Source: Lepidodermella squamata (taxonomy: Eukaryota > Gastrotricha). From it: a stretch of DNA of 64,000 nt. This document shows positions 42,301 through 55,600 of the stretch, piece after piece; position 1 is the first letter of the stretch, and each line of letters starts with the position of its first letter. The notes under the pieces are model-generated. The model was not told the DNA's origin. It searched no databases and saw nothing but the letters and a program-made list of their open reading frames with translations. A program made the position numbers and the translations under genes. Location of the stretch: the NCBI GenBank assembly GCA_047495785.1, contig JBLDXI010000010.1, forward strand, positions 2,418,001-2,482,000. The letters run 5' to 3'.

Positions 42301-42536
42301 GCCATAAATGGCCTTTTACCAGTTTGCCTCTCCTTTTCTAACGCTATAAGTTGCTATATATAGATTGCCAAAAACCTACCGTTGCGCGTTGCCGTGTTCC
42401 GCATTTCGGCTTGAGCGCGGCGACCCGGTCCGACTGTGCGACTTGAACGTGTTGTTGTCACCGTTCCGCCGCTATGCGCTGCGACGAAGGCTAGCGCCAA
42501 CAGCAACGCGAGACCGAACAACTCACGGGCGGCCAT
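39373..42536 (-). CDS. Cys-loop ligand-gated ion channel subunit (nAChR-superfamily)
   Basis: Seven exons: 42380-42536, 41783-42075, 41600-41635, 41332-41536, 40952-41280, 39568-40271 and 39373-39505; 618 residues. Signal peptide at 1-21. The ligand-binding domain has KWTDCFLSWDPMRYGNLTW, WVPDISIVNS and the Cys loop C220-x13-C234 with FPFD. M1 is YYFMYFIFPQLLLAFLQTLS; M2 starts PGRMAMLTSLFIG; M3 is NLVFALIVTFFMMYAVL. A 200-residue Pro/Ser/Arg-rich M3-M4 loop follows, then M4 (WNIAVPLVLFLIIP). These subunits form pentameric synaptic channels. Loop C has no vicinal Cys pair, so it is not a classical nAChR alpha subunit. The M2 entrance has R in place of the GEK of cation channels, so ion selectivity is open. 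One exon is only 36 nt. The acceptor at 42075 was chosen because neighbouring AGs break frame. Confidence 0.9.
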
Positions 42537-45500
42537 AGCGGCGACGCGGGCAACTCGACTTCTCTGTCATGAACGTTTAGGCGCCGAATCACACCAATTC
42601 ATGAGATTAAAATCTAAATTAAATTATCTACGAAGATGTAATGCGAAGTTAGAAGATAGACTCGAGGTATGATGTGGAGACGGCCGATAATCGGCGTTTT
42701 ACGACTGAGGGCGTCAAAACAAAGTGTATCGCATTACAGCGGCCAAGCCAATTAAACGCGGCGAAACGGGCCAGGTGCAGCGCGTTTGCACCTGCGAATG
42801 CGCAGTTGTAGTTACCTACGTGTCGTCGACAAAAAGTTGAAGCGCGCAGCGACTTGTCCGCGGCAGGAAGCAGCGTCGGGCGGGCACGGTCGAGAGGCGG
42901 CGTCGAGAACCTCTCGAAAAAACAGCCTGTTGTTGTTATTTGCGAGCGCTAAGCGCCGCTGTGATTGCGTGCTGTTTGCCCGATCGATGTGGATGGCCAT
43001 AGCGGCGCCATCAAAAAGTCATCACTGGCGCATTGAGCGAGCAAACAGCGCAAACTGAATGCGCTAATGACCCCGGCCGATAAACAGGCCTGTTGCTGGC
43101 AGTGTTGACGGCGATGTAAGCCAGAGCGAGAAGTTCGCCTTCGAGAATGGCCCAGGCGATGAGTTAATGCACTCCCTCGTATTGTTTATAATAATATTAT
43201 TTACCTGTCTCAATCATACACCTATTGAATGAGTCGAATTTTTTCGACTTGATGAGATTAGCTGTGGCGAAAAAAGAACACAGAAAGTTAGCGCGACTGA
43301 TTTTATTAGCGACCAGATCGCGCGGAATAACAAACTTATTCTACTTGACATGCTCACCTGGCCGCGCGGTGCATCATCAAATCACTGGCCGCGCTTTCTC
43401 ATTTCCGACCGGCCGCGCGCTTCACTACCGGCTGGCCAAGCCCGGCTGCACTTCGTGTACGCGATAGGCCTTATGCCTGTCCCCGTTCTTCTTTTTTTTG
43501 TTGAGAGTCTGACATCCTGGGCAGAACCGCTGGCCGTTGATTACTTGATTGCGCTAGCCAAGTGCGTCAAAAAAACCTTTACTTATATCTAATTACCTCG
43601 CCGCCAAGAAAAAAAGAAACAAATACAGGTGGACGCTCTTGAAAACGATCAAGTATAAATGACCAACGCTCCAAATAGACCGAGTAAAGCGACTTCGAAC
43701 AATGCTAGTGAAAGGATATCAATTACGCTATTGAGCAGGATGTCTTAGGTATTACATCCGGAAACGAAAAATGCGGCTTGAAATAACTGACTTGGAACCT
43801 GCCTAAATTCAAATTTTGCCTCTATCACTATGATTACTCGCCAAGCCGAGTGACTATAAAATTATACTTAATTAACAATCCCGACGACTTCAAATTCAAA
43901 AAATATGCCGAAAGCCATATTTTAGCAAAAATCGGTATAACTCAAAATTATTCCAAATTATATAAAGTCTGACTTAGCATAACAGTTTAACTACCTATTA
44001 CCTCAAAATGAACCTAACGATCAACTTCTGAAGTACGTACATATAAGCCCCTTTGCTCTTCCACCTGCTTATATTAAGTTTTCGGTGAGCTTGGTTCGAA
44101 GTAAAATTGATACCCTCCGCAATAGTTATCTCGATATTGCATGATGCGCAATGGAAAAACGTTCCATTCGGATTCGGAAATCGTAAGAAAAACATTGTAT
44201 CATTTTTCTTGCGGATGGGCTTGATTTTTGGTCGGAAATTTGAAGTACTTGGATAAAATAGACATTTTATGGTCAAAGTTGACATGTCTGGTGCAAAAAG
44301 TCACACCCATTAATTGTCGTTACGACCTCATTTTCGTTGATGGCATTATAGCGCCGGTGAATCGGAGGTGTGAAACGCCTACCAATGTGGTTGTTTTTTT
44401 CATAGGAAACTTTATAAATGAAAACATAATGGTGGAAGAAAAATGTAAATATAAATTTGTGGGAAATCAGCTGATAGCTTTTTCATTACTCAAGATATGC
44501 GCGTGTTGCGCGTTTGCGGGCTTTGCAGCCGCAAGAACCGAGGACAATTGGAGGACAGCGGGCGTCTCCGTGATCTCCTTTTTGTGGCTAAAATTCATTA
44601 AAAATCCACTGAACTTTTCAAAAGAAATACTAAATATGACCATTCTCACTACTATCAGCAGGCGCCGGGAAGCTACAACACGAAATCATTACACGTAGTT
44701 TAGGCAACAACAACAACCAACAACAAAAATTGTTGACTACTATTACTGTGATAGCGAGGCGTAGTGACCCTTTCAACCACAAACTTCGAATGTTAGAGCG
44801 TCACTGACAGCGGTTAGCGCGCTCCCATGCTTTCAATAGGCACATTAAGAACTCTCCATTTTTTTACCAAATTCACATTGGACAGCTCCGATTGTGGCTG
44901 GGATACAGCAACTAAAGTACATGGTTTATTTTTATTGTCAATTAACACAGAGCCACTTCCTCATGACTGCGAGTATGAGATTGGAGCGGGGGATTGCTCC
45001 ATTCGTTGATGAAAGCCAGCCGAAATGTGAAGAATATGCCTGTGAGGTCTTTTACTGGTTCCGAGGAGAGGCAAAAGTCTAAAGGCTATCAAGCCTATTA
45101 TTATTATTTATAATTATTTATTATTATAATGCTTTCCATCGGCAAGTCAGAAAACGGACGAAGAGCGAAGCGCATCCTGAAATCCTGAATCCTGAAAGTA
45201 GGCAATAAGTTTCGTCTTGGCATGCGGCCACGAATAACATTAATATCATGTATAATTTCCTTTTAAGACTTAATTATATATTTTATTCGATATTATGTAC
45301 TGAAATTTATTTGTTTGTCAAGTCTCAAAAACAAGCAGTTTACGCGACGCTGATATTTTTATCCTTAGCGATCTTTCATCGCTGGCCGAGAGTGTAATTC
45401 GATAGAGACAGCTCAGTGTTTGCTGGTTAATGATTACTGGTTGCATTCCGTCCATTTTTTTCTGATAGAATCGTTGAATCACTTCTTAGCATCCAATCTC

Positions 45501-46629
45501 GCATTTCCCCATTTTCTCTTCTGGTTCTCTACTGACTACTGATGTTATCGTTCGCGTGTCATAGTATCTAGCTTGGTGCCCTTGACCTGTGAAAGTTATA
45601 CTCAGCCTTCAGTTTCTTTCCGCGGCAAGCCAAATTCTGAAACCTTGTTGTTGGAGGTTGGAGATTGCAGAGTCAAGTGGGTAAATACTTTGATTCTTAA
45701 CAATCAATCTGCGTCAATGGGTGATGCTACCTTATTGCTACCCACTTGTCAACTGAAATACTGATGAGATCTTATTCATTGTTGTGCTAGTTTCCGAATG
45801 TCACATTTAGAAGACTCGTCGCTCGTCGATTTTAGTTGGAATAAAGTAGCGGAAGGTGACATGGAGGCCATTCTTGTCTCTGGCCTCCGATGTTCCTTAT
45901 CTACACTGATGAGACTAGGGTTCGGCGTTCAGTGCTTTGGAATTATGCATCTGAATTCTGAAAAGTCATCACGAAGCGTACTGACGTGATCTTCAAACTG
46001 TTCTCTCGTTTATAGATGCTCATTGGAGAATGGAGCTACTGAACAGCTAGCTGGTGTAACAAGCGAATACAATGTCCCCGATTTGACCTACCCTAAAAGC
46101 ATACCAAACATTTCTGGAATTGGAAATAATTATTAGACTTTCGACTTTCCTGGACCATTCATCATGCTTTCGCGGTGGAACGCCTATTGCACTCTTTTAT
46201 TATGGCGATTTTCCTTCAAGTTGCAACATTTTTAATGTTTTAAAAGAATGACAGCATTGGACAATGGAGTCATAAATGAGCATCATGAGGATCGGGCGCT
46301 GAAGTTAGGTGACCGAGAACAGCATATGTATAGTTTGTCTGGGATGATGCGCCCAAGGCACGCATAAAAACATCAGATTTTGGGCCAGATTTGCAAGGGT
46401 TGGCCATTTTCCCAATAATTTTGTTACACGAAAGGCTCCTCTTCTCTGATTTGCCGTTATAACTTTGTTCCATATCAAATTTTCGTTTTTCGTTATTTTC
46501 TCACTCTTTTACCCATCCCTGTGATGTATTCAACTGATCATATCATTTATTAGTCTAGAATTTTTTAAAATTGCGATTTAAAACAATCGCCAGCCGATTA
46601 CAATTTCGGCTCTCTAGTCTTTATCGTTG
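42537..46629. other. 4.1-kb intergenic region
   Basis: No gene supported. 42540-43110 is the GC-richer upstream region of the receptor gene. Around 43360-43440 CTGGCCGCGC or CCGGCCGCGC recurs three times. AT-rich DNA follows, with CAACAACAAC (44700) and a TTATTATT tract (45100-45130). The frame 44228-44698 (156 codons) lacks protein-like composition. A stretch at 44890-45080 reads protein-like in two different frames and might be a decayed exon. The right end is the CEP170-like gene's upstream region. Confidence 0.5.
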
Positions 46630-49600
46630 ATGTGGTTGTTGGTGACCGATGACGCGAGCCGGAAGCCGCATCCGCTGTCCGAATCCGGCTTGACCTTCGT
46701 CGGCCGCGAGCCATCGAACGAGCTAGTCGTCGACGCTCGTTCCGTCGAAAAATGGCGCCACGCCGTGCTGTGTAAAGACAGCGGCGAGGGCGGTTTCCGC
46801 ATCAAAGATCTCGGCTCAGCTGGCGGCACTTTTGTGAATGGCGAGCGGCTGTCGGCAACTGGGTCCGGCTCGTCAGACGACTGGGTGCTGTTGCGAGTAG
46901 GCGATGAAGTGAGGTTCGGAAGTTCTGAAGACACGGCTAGTTTTCGGCTCGAGCACAACAACGACGCGCCGGCGTGTCGCGGATGCGAAACTGCTGGTGC
47001 CGCCGGGTTCTGCTGGCTGTGCAAGACCCCGACCACGGCCGCTGGGCTCACGCTCGTCAACTACGGACCAGCGATGGCCCTTTCTGCTGCCGGCTCAAAT
47101 GCCGCTCCGGTAATTTTGCGTGTTAGATATGTAAAACTGAGTTAATGATGGTGATAATAATAACAACGCTGCGCATGTTTCATTGAACTGCTCAGGAATT
47201 TGTGTGTAATAATTGCGCGGCTAAATAGCGGACAATGAGAAGAGTGTTGAATCTGCTAATGCTCTCAAATCATGGCCATTCTCGAAATTTTAAACTGCTC
47301 ATGTGTGAATATTATATCCACTTTTATCCCCGAGTATCAGCATTTCCTTGTCCCTTGTGACTTGTATTTTGTCTTTGCATTGAATCACAGCTTATAGTAA
47401 GAATTTGCAGCGGTTTTTTTCGGTTTGTAGATTTTTATTTTCGCGAGCCTGAACAATCTGTATTCGCCAATTGTCTAGAGTTTTAATTTTAGCGCCATTC
47501 ATGGTCGAAGTTTGCGCTCTGTTAATTTATAAATAGTGTGTTATTACGCTTTTTTCTCGAGTTAATTGAGCAAACACGGACTGGTAATTTTTAGGTTGAA
47601 CTACGGGCTAGTACAAAACCGTAATTGGCCAACGCTAAATTGCAAATTAGATCCGTTGGGTATGGAAAACGCTGATAATATGGTGGTTTCTGTGTGCCTA
47701 ATTTAAGAACATTGAAAACCTGAAATTAAGTATATTTAGTTTATTTTTGCTAATTTGAATCATGCGATGATCTGATTTTTTAGATTATAGATAGGAATTA
47801 TAATTTAGGTCTGACAGCCGTGGAACCGAATTTCGATGTTTCAATAATGGTATTATTTCAGATTGTTTTGTGGAAATCTCGAAGTATTTTTTTTTATTTA
47901 GAAGTTATGTACCAATTTTCGAAATTTGTCCTGTATCAGTCAAAGTTATAAAAGTTTCAAAAATTTGAAAATTAAGAATTGCATTTCATGGGATTTGATT
48001 TTGATCGAATTTATAATTTGATGAAATGAAAATGGATCAAATTGTAATATTCTCATGTTTTTGCGTTATAAAATCGGGCAACTTGAATTGGGCCAAACCG
48101 CCGTGGCAAAAGTGGGACAAAAAGTGTCTAGTGGTTTATTAATGGAATCCAAACACGGCCTCGTTTTCATTTGTGAATGAAAGCCGACCACTGGTGGCGG
48201 TTGTGGTGGTCACTACTCTGATGAGTCTGCCGAGCGTTCGTGCCACTCGCGCGCTCTATTTGCCGTGCGTGCTTGAAATCGTTACACAGGTGACCCCCGT
48301 CGCCAGTTTTTATTATTCATCCTCAGAAATTGCAAAATAACGCGTGTTTGCGATGTCGTTGCAGGTGTACGCCTTCCCCGTGACGCTGGCTGCTGCTGCG
48401 ACGTCGACGTCATCGCCGTCGCCTTCGGCGTTTCTCGTTCACTCGGCCGCGCTGCCGCAGCCGAGTCCTTCGGTCGCCGCGCGGCCGGCGGCTGTGATGG
48501 CGAATTCGGCCGCGCAGACGTCGCCGACGCGATCGCTGACCAACTCTCAGGCGATGCCGGACCACGACTCCAGTTCGAACAATAGTCGGAACAATGTTGA
48601 AAACGGCAGCAGCAGCAATAACCGGCGTGATAACGCAGTTGCACTGGTGAGGATTTCGCATTGGATTCTTTTGAATTGGCCCAGAATTTTCGCTCAAATG
48701 TGTTGGACATCATATTTAGATACAACCAGATGTTCAGTTAATGCTCCAAATTTTGCAAAAGAGATCAGCCCTACTGATTTTTCAGTGAACAAATTTGCGG
48801 CTGGGAGGATTTTAACTCCTTAAGACTGCTAAAATCGGCGAGAATCGATACATTTTCTAACACCTCTGAGTTTTGCGATTCATGGAAGACATTTCATATT
48901 ATAGCAGATTGAACGATTTCTGGATCCTGGATAATTTTTATTGTTTTTTACTCAGCAATAATAACTTCAGGGGTTGTAAGGATTACGTATTTGATGGTTT
49001 TGTTGAACATTTTTGATCCACGGAATATTCTGGAGAAATTCAGAAAAATTGAAAAGGCTATTTTCGGCGGGCTAAGAGTTCGCACACGAGGGTTAATTTC
49101 GACGAAAATTACTTGCATCTGAAAATTCGTCCTGGTTGCACTCTTATCAAGGATGTAAGTGTAGACCGCAAGAATTCTCCCGTCGCATCTGCAATGCAGA
49201 GTTGTAGTATAAACTGGAAGCTCAGGATTTTCCTTTTCAGTTATTTTTTGATCGTAAATATTTATTCAATCTGAATTAATGAGAATCAGCAATCAACGTT
49301 AATTACGAAAAACATTTTAAGAGTAAAATCATTCAGGAATGTGAAATTCCACACTTTTAAAATAGCTTCAAGACCTTGAGGTTAAAATCCTAGTCGGGCA
49401 GTTTTTGTGATATAAGGTAAAGTTACAAATACTCGTATAGCGCACGCATTTCTTAATTCCATTAGAAATTATTCCAAAATTACAGCTATTAATAGTAAAG
49501 CTGATTTTTTTCCGGTCGAAGCGTCCGGTTTTTTTTCCGCGAGTCGACTCGTGAGAAAGCACCTACGATGATAAGATATCTCTGTAAAAAAAAGCAGTAT

Positions 49601-52600
49601 CAACCTTAATTTAATGCATGTAAAACAGCGGAAGGCTACTACTTAGTTGATATGTTGTAGCGGCGACGCATCGATCGCTTCCTGTCGTGTGTCTGGCTAC
49701 AACTGCGCACTGCTGTTTTGTTTTACTTGAATTTGAGTAATAACTCTGCTGTCTCTGCTAATAGGATTCTGGTTTCGGCGAATCTCTCGACGCAATCGTG
49801 GCCCAGCAGCGGCATCAGACGTCGCCCCGCGAGGCCTCGACGCCGTCGCCGCAACCGCCCCCGCCCCCACCAGCCGCTTTCACCGTGTCGTTCGACGTCG
49901 ACGGCGGCGAGGCTGAGGTGATACCAGCCGGCACAGCGGGCGGCGAATCTCAGCCCCTGGCGAATTTCCTGCCCGAGAAACTGCGGGCGCGGGCACAGCA
50001 ACGGGAGGCGTCGAAATCTCGCGATGGCAAATCGCCGCGGAGGGCGCCGTCTACAGGCGGCGGCAATTCGTCAAGTCGGAGTGGCTCAAAGCAGCGGAGT
50101 AACAATAATAATGCGAATAATAATAGTAATAATAATGGTGGAAGTGGCTCGACGACAGCGTCTAGTACGGCGAAATCTGTGGCGAGTCAGAAGGAGGCGA
50201 AACAACAGCAACAACCAGCCCGGTTTACTGAGGGGGAGCTGTACCGCGAGGCGATGGACTACGACCGGCGATTAGCTCAACAAGCTCAAGGTAAGCTTCC
50301 AGAAATTTAAAAGGCATGGTTTAATGCTGGCATAATTTTAAAAAATCTGGTAAAATGGCTAAAATATGAAAGTTTATGAATTTCTATTCGAGTAAAATAT
50401 CAGTTGACCGAAAATTTAATTTGAGAAATTGGAACACTTCGCCAATCGCTAAATTTTTTCCCTAAATTTTTTCAAATATTTTGCACCATCAGCTGCATCG
50501 CATATCCAACATTTAAGTTTAGAGAATCGCAGAATTTTTTGCATTGGTTGAAAATTGTGGCTGCAATGTTGGATCGAAGTTGTTGATTCTTTATTGTAAA
50601 AACTATTTATTTATTCAAGTGCATAAAACCTGAAGTTGAGAGCACGATAAACTATTTGAAAGACCAAGTCACTTGAAAACCACGCCAATATTGTGAGATC
50701 AGTCGGAATTCGAATTTCTTGAGCTGTCGTACCTGTTTCACCGATTTCGCATTTTTGGTCAGATTTGTTTAAAAAATTCTGCAGAAAAAGAGGAGGCAAA
50801 GAAATTTGATTGCCCGTTTTTCGGATCAAATTTAGGAATTTGTAATATTTGGCTGAAATTGCTCGAGAAAATCTGGAAAAAACTTTGCATCGACAACTCT
50901 GCTTATTCATCATGAAAAAATGACTCGTTTGCATATTTTCACTTTGCAGCCAAGTAACAGATGGAAAATATCAAAATTGATAATTTATGCAGTGATTAAT
51001 TGGCTCGCTAGCATAGCATGATCTTCTAGTCTCTCTTTTGATAATCAGTTAATCTAGATGAATTGTTTGGTTAAAAATGACCGTTTTTGTTGAATTTGTA
51101 GGAACCTCGACAGTATACGCTTCGGTGAGTGTTGCGAGCAACAACAACATCAACGACGCGGACAACGGCGACCGGCATTCAGAGAGCGGCACGTACACGA
51201 TCGCACTCGAAGGCGAAACAGCCGTTGGCAGCAAAACGGGCCAGAACGGGCAAAACGGCGACGCGGAGTCGGAGTACCCGTGGCACTCGGTGCTCGACCG
51301 CTTCTTCACCTCGGTGCCGCCGATGCAGTCGAGCGGCGGCGGCGGTGGGCGGTTCGACGACGACGACGAAGACGCGACCCCGTCGCCGTCCGACTCGGGC
51401 TCGGCCGCCGACGTGGCGTGGGCGCCGCAGTCGCAACTCGACGCCGAAATCGACCGGCTAGCGGCCGAACGGGCGTTGAACATCTCGCTGCAAAATGTGA
51501 CCCAAGTTCAGCAGCAGCAGCAAATGTCGGCGAGTGTGCGGCCGTACTCGGGCTCGAACAGCAACGCGTCGTCGTCGAACCAGGCGCCGCCGCAGCCGCA
51601 GGCCATCGCCCCGCGGCCCAGCGCGCCGCCCGTGCAGCCGGCCACGTCGTCGATCATCCGCCAGCAGACGGCCGCCGCGACGACCAGGCCGAACCAGGCG
51701 GCACTCGCGGCCCATTTCGCCATGCCGGCGCCGCCTATTCCCAGCCGACTCGCACCAGGTAAAATACTTGATCGGATTTATCTCAAAAGTCATGGAATTG
51801 ACATTGAAAAAAATCAGCATTTTGGATAGGATAGTCGGTTTGAAATTTGTACCCTCGAGAAGAAAAATACTTTAACCCGCAGCAAATTCATACTCTTTTC
51901 CGCAGCAAATTTCTTTATTTTCTTTCCAGCATCTCCAATTTTTCTCCAAATCTTGGGATTCTCACTTATTCTGATAGAGGAGGATTAGGGCTGTCGAAAA
52001 ACTCATTAATAAAAGATTGACTAATTTGGGGATATGATGGAAAGTCCGAAGTCATCATACTTTTGTCTCACAAATCACACTATTGGTGAAACTTGAAAAG
52101 GGTTCGTTTGGCAACATTAGTGCCAATCGATAGCCCTCGAACCCCGCTATCAACTGGCGTCGTGATTAGCTTCTTATCAAACGTAACCTGGCGTCCATGA
52201 TTGAATAAATGGAAATTTGCTGCGGAAAAGAGTGAAAATTTGCTGCGGCCAAAAGTACCGTCCCTCGAGAATCTGATGAGTTCTTGTTCTCCAAACTGGT
52301 TTCATAAAAATTTGATAAATACCCGAAAATATCCGATGGATTTCAATCATTTTCGTGCATATTTCAATTTTTTACGGTTTTACGATTACTTCGGTTGTAT
52401 TTTGGAAAATTTTGGCAATTTTCAGAATATCGATGGATAACATTAAGAATTAGAAGGACACTGACGGAAGTGTTGAAAAATGCGAGTCAGATCTATTTGA
52501 AATTGTCAATCGAAGTCTTGGGTTCCATATATAAAGTGGCTTTTAATCGCCTCACAGATCTCGACTATTGCGCTCCCAAGACCGAAGTATTTCGAATACT

Positions 52601-55600
52601 AGAGTATAGGATATTTATCGCAATTATTCCAATCGCTTCCTAGCCCCCGGTGGCTCATATGAACGCATTCTTGTTTTTAGTGTTGTCATTTTTTACGATT
52701 TCAAAGTTTTTAATTGTTATATTTTTTCAATTTTTTCAATTTTACTTTTTTCTAATTTTCACACTTTGTTCAAACCAACAAGATACTTGTTTCATATCTT
52801 TATTACCGCATCTATAATGTCTCAAACCATAAACTTCTGGTTGGTCTGAATACAACTGGGTCATTGCGGCTTGTCACGAAATATTCTCGTGCTATACTTA
52901 TCGGAAGCTTGTTTTATTTGGTTGCAAGTTTGCTCGAAATAAGTTTTAATTTGCTTGCAGTAGTGCTGAAAATGTGTGACTGTTGCAGAAATCCTGTTTT
53001 TATATAAGTTTTTACTCTTGGCCACTGCTAACCGCTCTAACTGAATCCACCAGTGGCCTATCGGTATCAGTAGGGTAGGCCAAGTTTTCTTGTTGTTGAA
53101 TCTAATGACTATTTATCTTTTAAGATACTGCTGCATTTTGATAATTTTGCAACGAAAATTTTCCCAGAAAATAATTAGTAGCCTATACCATTTTTATGTT
53201 TGATAAGATTATTGTAGAGGAATAGCGGTTAATGCGGTAATCTGCGAGAGTGAAAGATGGCTATCTAGTCAAGTTGTTATAAAGTAATGAGTAATGAAAA
53301 ATGATAAGCGCAATACGTGACATTTTTAATTCGCAAACACTGGCATATACTTAATAGACTTGCTGGTTAATTACCTACCGCTCTTGTTTACAATCTTCGC
53401 AGTAGTTGTGAACATCTACACTTGATTATCGTATTGGATTTTTACCTGCACATATGTTAATATCCTTGAGTAAGTACCTTTGAAATATTCTAGGTCCTCG
53501 AAAATATCTCGGAAAATTGGCTCTCAATACTGGCATGTTTATTATCCGGAAATTATTAAAAATAAATCTGTTGAAATTTGTTGGTGATGGGATCTTTAAG
53601 ATTCCTCCTTTTGCGATCCCTAAGTGACCGGTGACAAGTTTTTCCCCAAATTCTTTAAATTAGAAAAATTTACTGGAGATCTTATTTTTTACTTTTCACC
53701 GGTCAATCTCGTACCTGGATGGAAAATTCGAAATTTACCAAGCTTTACACCCCAAAAAATCGTTATTTTTTTGAATTGTACTTGAATTTGTGAATATTAT
53801 TGTGTTATTTTCCAGGCAATCGGCGGCCGAATTCAGCCGGCTACTCGACAACATCGACGGGGTCTTCATCGACGGCGACCAACACGGCCGGCTCGGTGCT
53901 GCGGCCGTCGACCCTGGCGGCGACGGGTGCGGACTCGCTCGCCCACGACTCGCTCTCAACCGAACTACTGCTGCAAGACACGGAGGCGGTCGTGCGGTCG
54001 CTGCAACAGCGCCAACAGCAACGCCTCGCCGCCAGTCTCGGCCCCGTGGCGGTGAACAACGCACCGAGTAGCCACCATCCAACGGCGCCATCGAAAGGCC
54101 TGTCGCCCCGCAACGCCCCGGAACGGCGCTCTGTCCAGGACAGAACGACCATCTCGCGGCAGGCGAGGCAGGTGACGAGGCCGGCCGCCTCGGCGCACGG
54201 CTCGCGGGCGTCGTCCACGTCTCGCAACACCCTGACCTCGGTCGGCTCGGGCCTCGACGACTCGAGCAACGATTTGTACGCGAACGGGGCGAATCGGCTG
54301 AGGGTGCGGCTGCCGGCGACTGCCCCGCGGCCGCAAAGGCCCAGCTCTTCGATCACGACTACGACGACGACGTCGAGTCTCGACAACAACAGCCCTCGGT
54401 TGCAGAGCCGCCAGAGTCTAGGCACGAAGATTGTGCTGAAGTCGCGGGACAACGCGCGGCTGGAGCAGTTTCGGGGCGTGGGCGCGTCGCCGGCGAACCA
54501 GCCGCCGCCGCAGCGGTCGAGCTCGCGGCCGGTGAAGCCGTCGCCGGCGGACGAGCAGCGCGCGAAGGAGCTGGAGGCGTGGCGGCGGCGCAAGGCGTAC
54601 GACGCGAGGCGGAGCGTGGCCGAGGCGAAGCGGTCGTCGCGCGCCTCGTCGGCGAGCCGCCAGTCGGTCGACTCGGTCGAGTACGACAACGCCGAGCCGC
54701 GCGAGTTGACGCTCGACGAGTACGGCGCCGATGCCGACGAATTCATTCTCGGTGAGTTTTTCCGAAAAATGCCGAAAAATTTCGAAGACAAGTGACATGC
54801 TGGAGCCAAAATAGTATTTCGAAATTCTGAATCTGAAATGGAATTATTTCACATTCGAATTTTTTGAAATATTCACCGGGATAAAATTTTGAAGACCCTC
54901 TCCCAACTTCGATTTCTTACTCTGTTTTCGCGCTCTCTTACAGTGTACGATGGCGATCATCCGTCTCCAGATGAGCAGCCGCAACCGCCGAAAAACATCA
55001 GCCTCCACGAGAGTACTTACAGCAGCAATAATAACGCTGGACTGTCGAGCAGCCACCAGGCCATGTCGACGCCCGTCACATCGCGGTCACGTGCCGTGCA
55101 GGATTCGATCGACCCCGTACAGTCGTCAACTGAAATTACACCCCGCCAGCAAGTGCAACAACTTAGAGATGGTAAAAATGCATTCTTCTTTTCGGAAAAT
55201 TTGAATAAGTATTAAAGTTTTAAATTTTGGAAAATAAAACAATTTAAAACTTTTTATTTGTATTGAACTAATAAATGCAACTTTCGAAATTTAACTAATA
55301 AATTGTTTGCGTTTGTTTAAATTTCACGTTTTCTATAAATGCAGGTCGGCGCGTGTTAGTGCTCACGGATGAAGCGTGGTCGAAATTCCCGACCGCCGCG
55401 CCCCACGACCATCACCACCAGAACAACAACAACCACTACAACCAGCACCACTCGCAGACGATGAGCCTACCCTGTGATAACAGCCCCGCCGCCGCAGCCG
55501 CTGGCAATAGTTCGGCCGATGCGACGCCGCCGGCGAGACGCTCCCAACCTCAACCGCCGCAAGCGCCTTCTCAATATCAGCAACAATCACAACAACCCTC

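Noticed and set aside
44228-44698. 156-codon plus frame
   Set aside because: No recognisable domain, mixed composition, no splice partners and no start context.
48218-48225. CTGATGAG, the first half of a hammerhead ribozyme core
   Set aside because: No GAAA half or third stem follows at the right distance.
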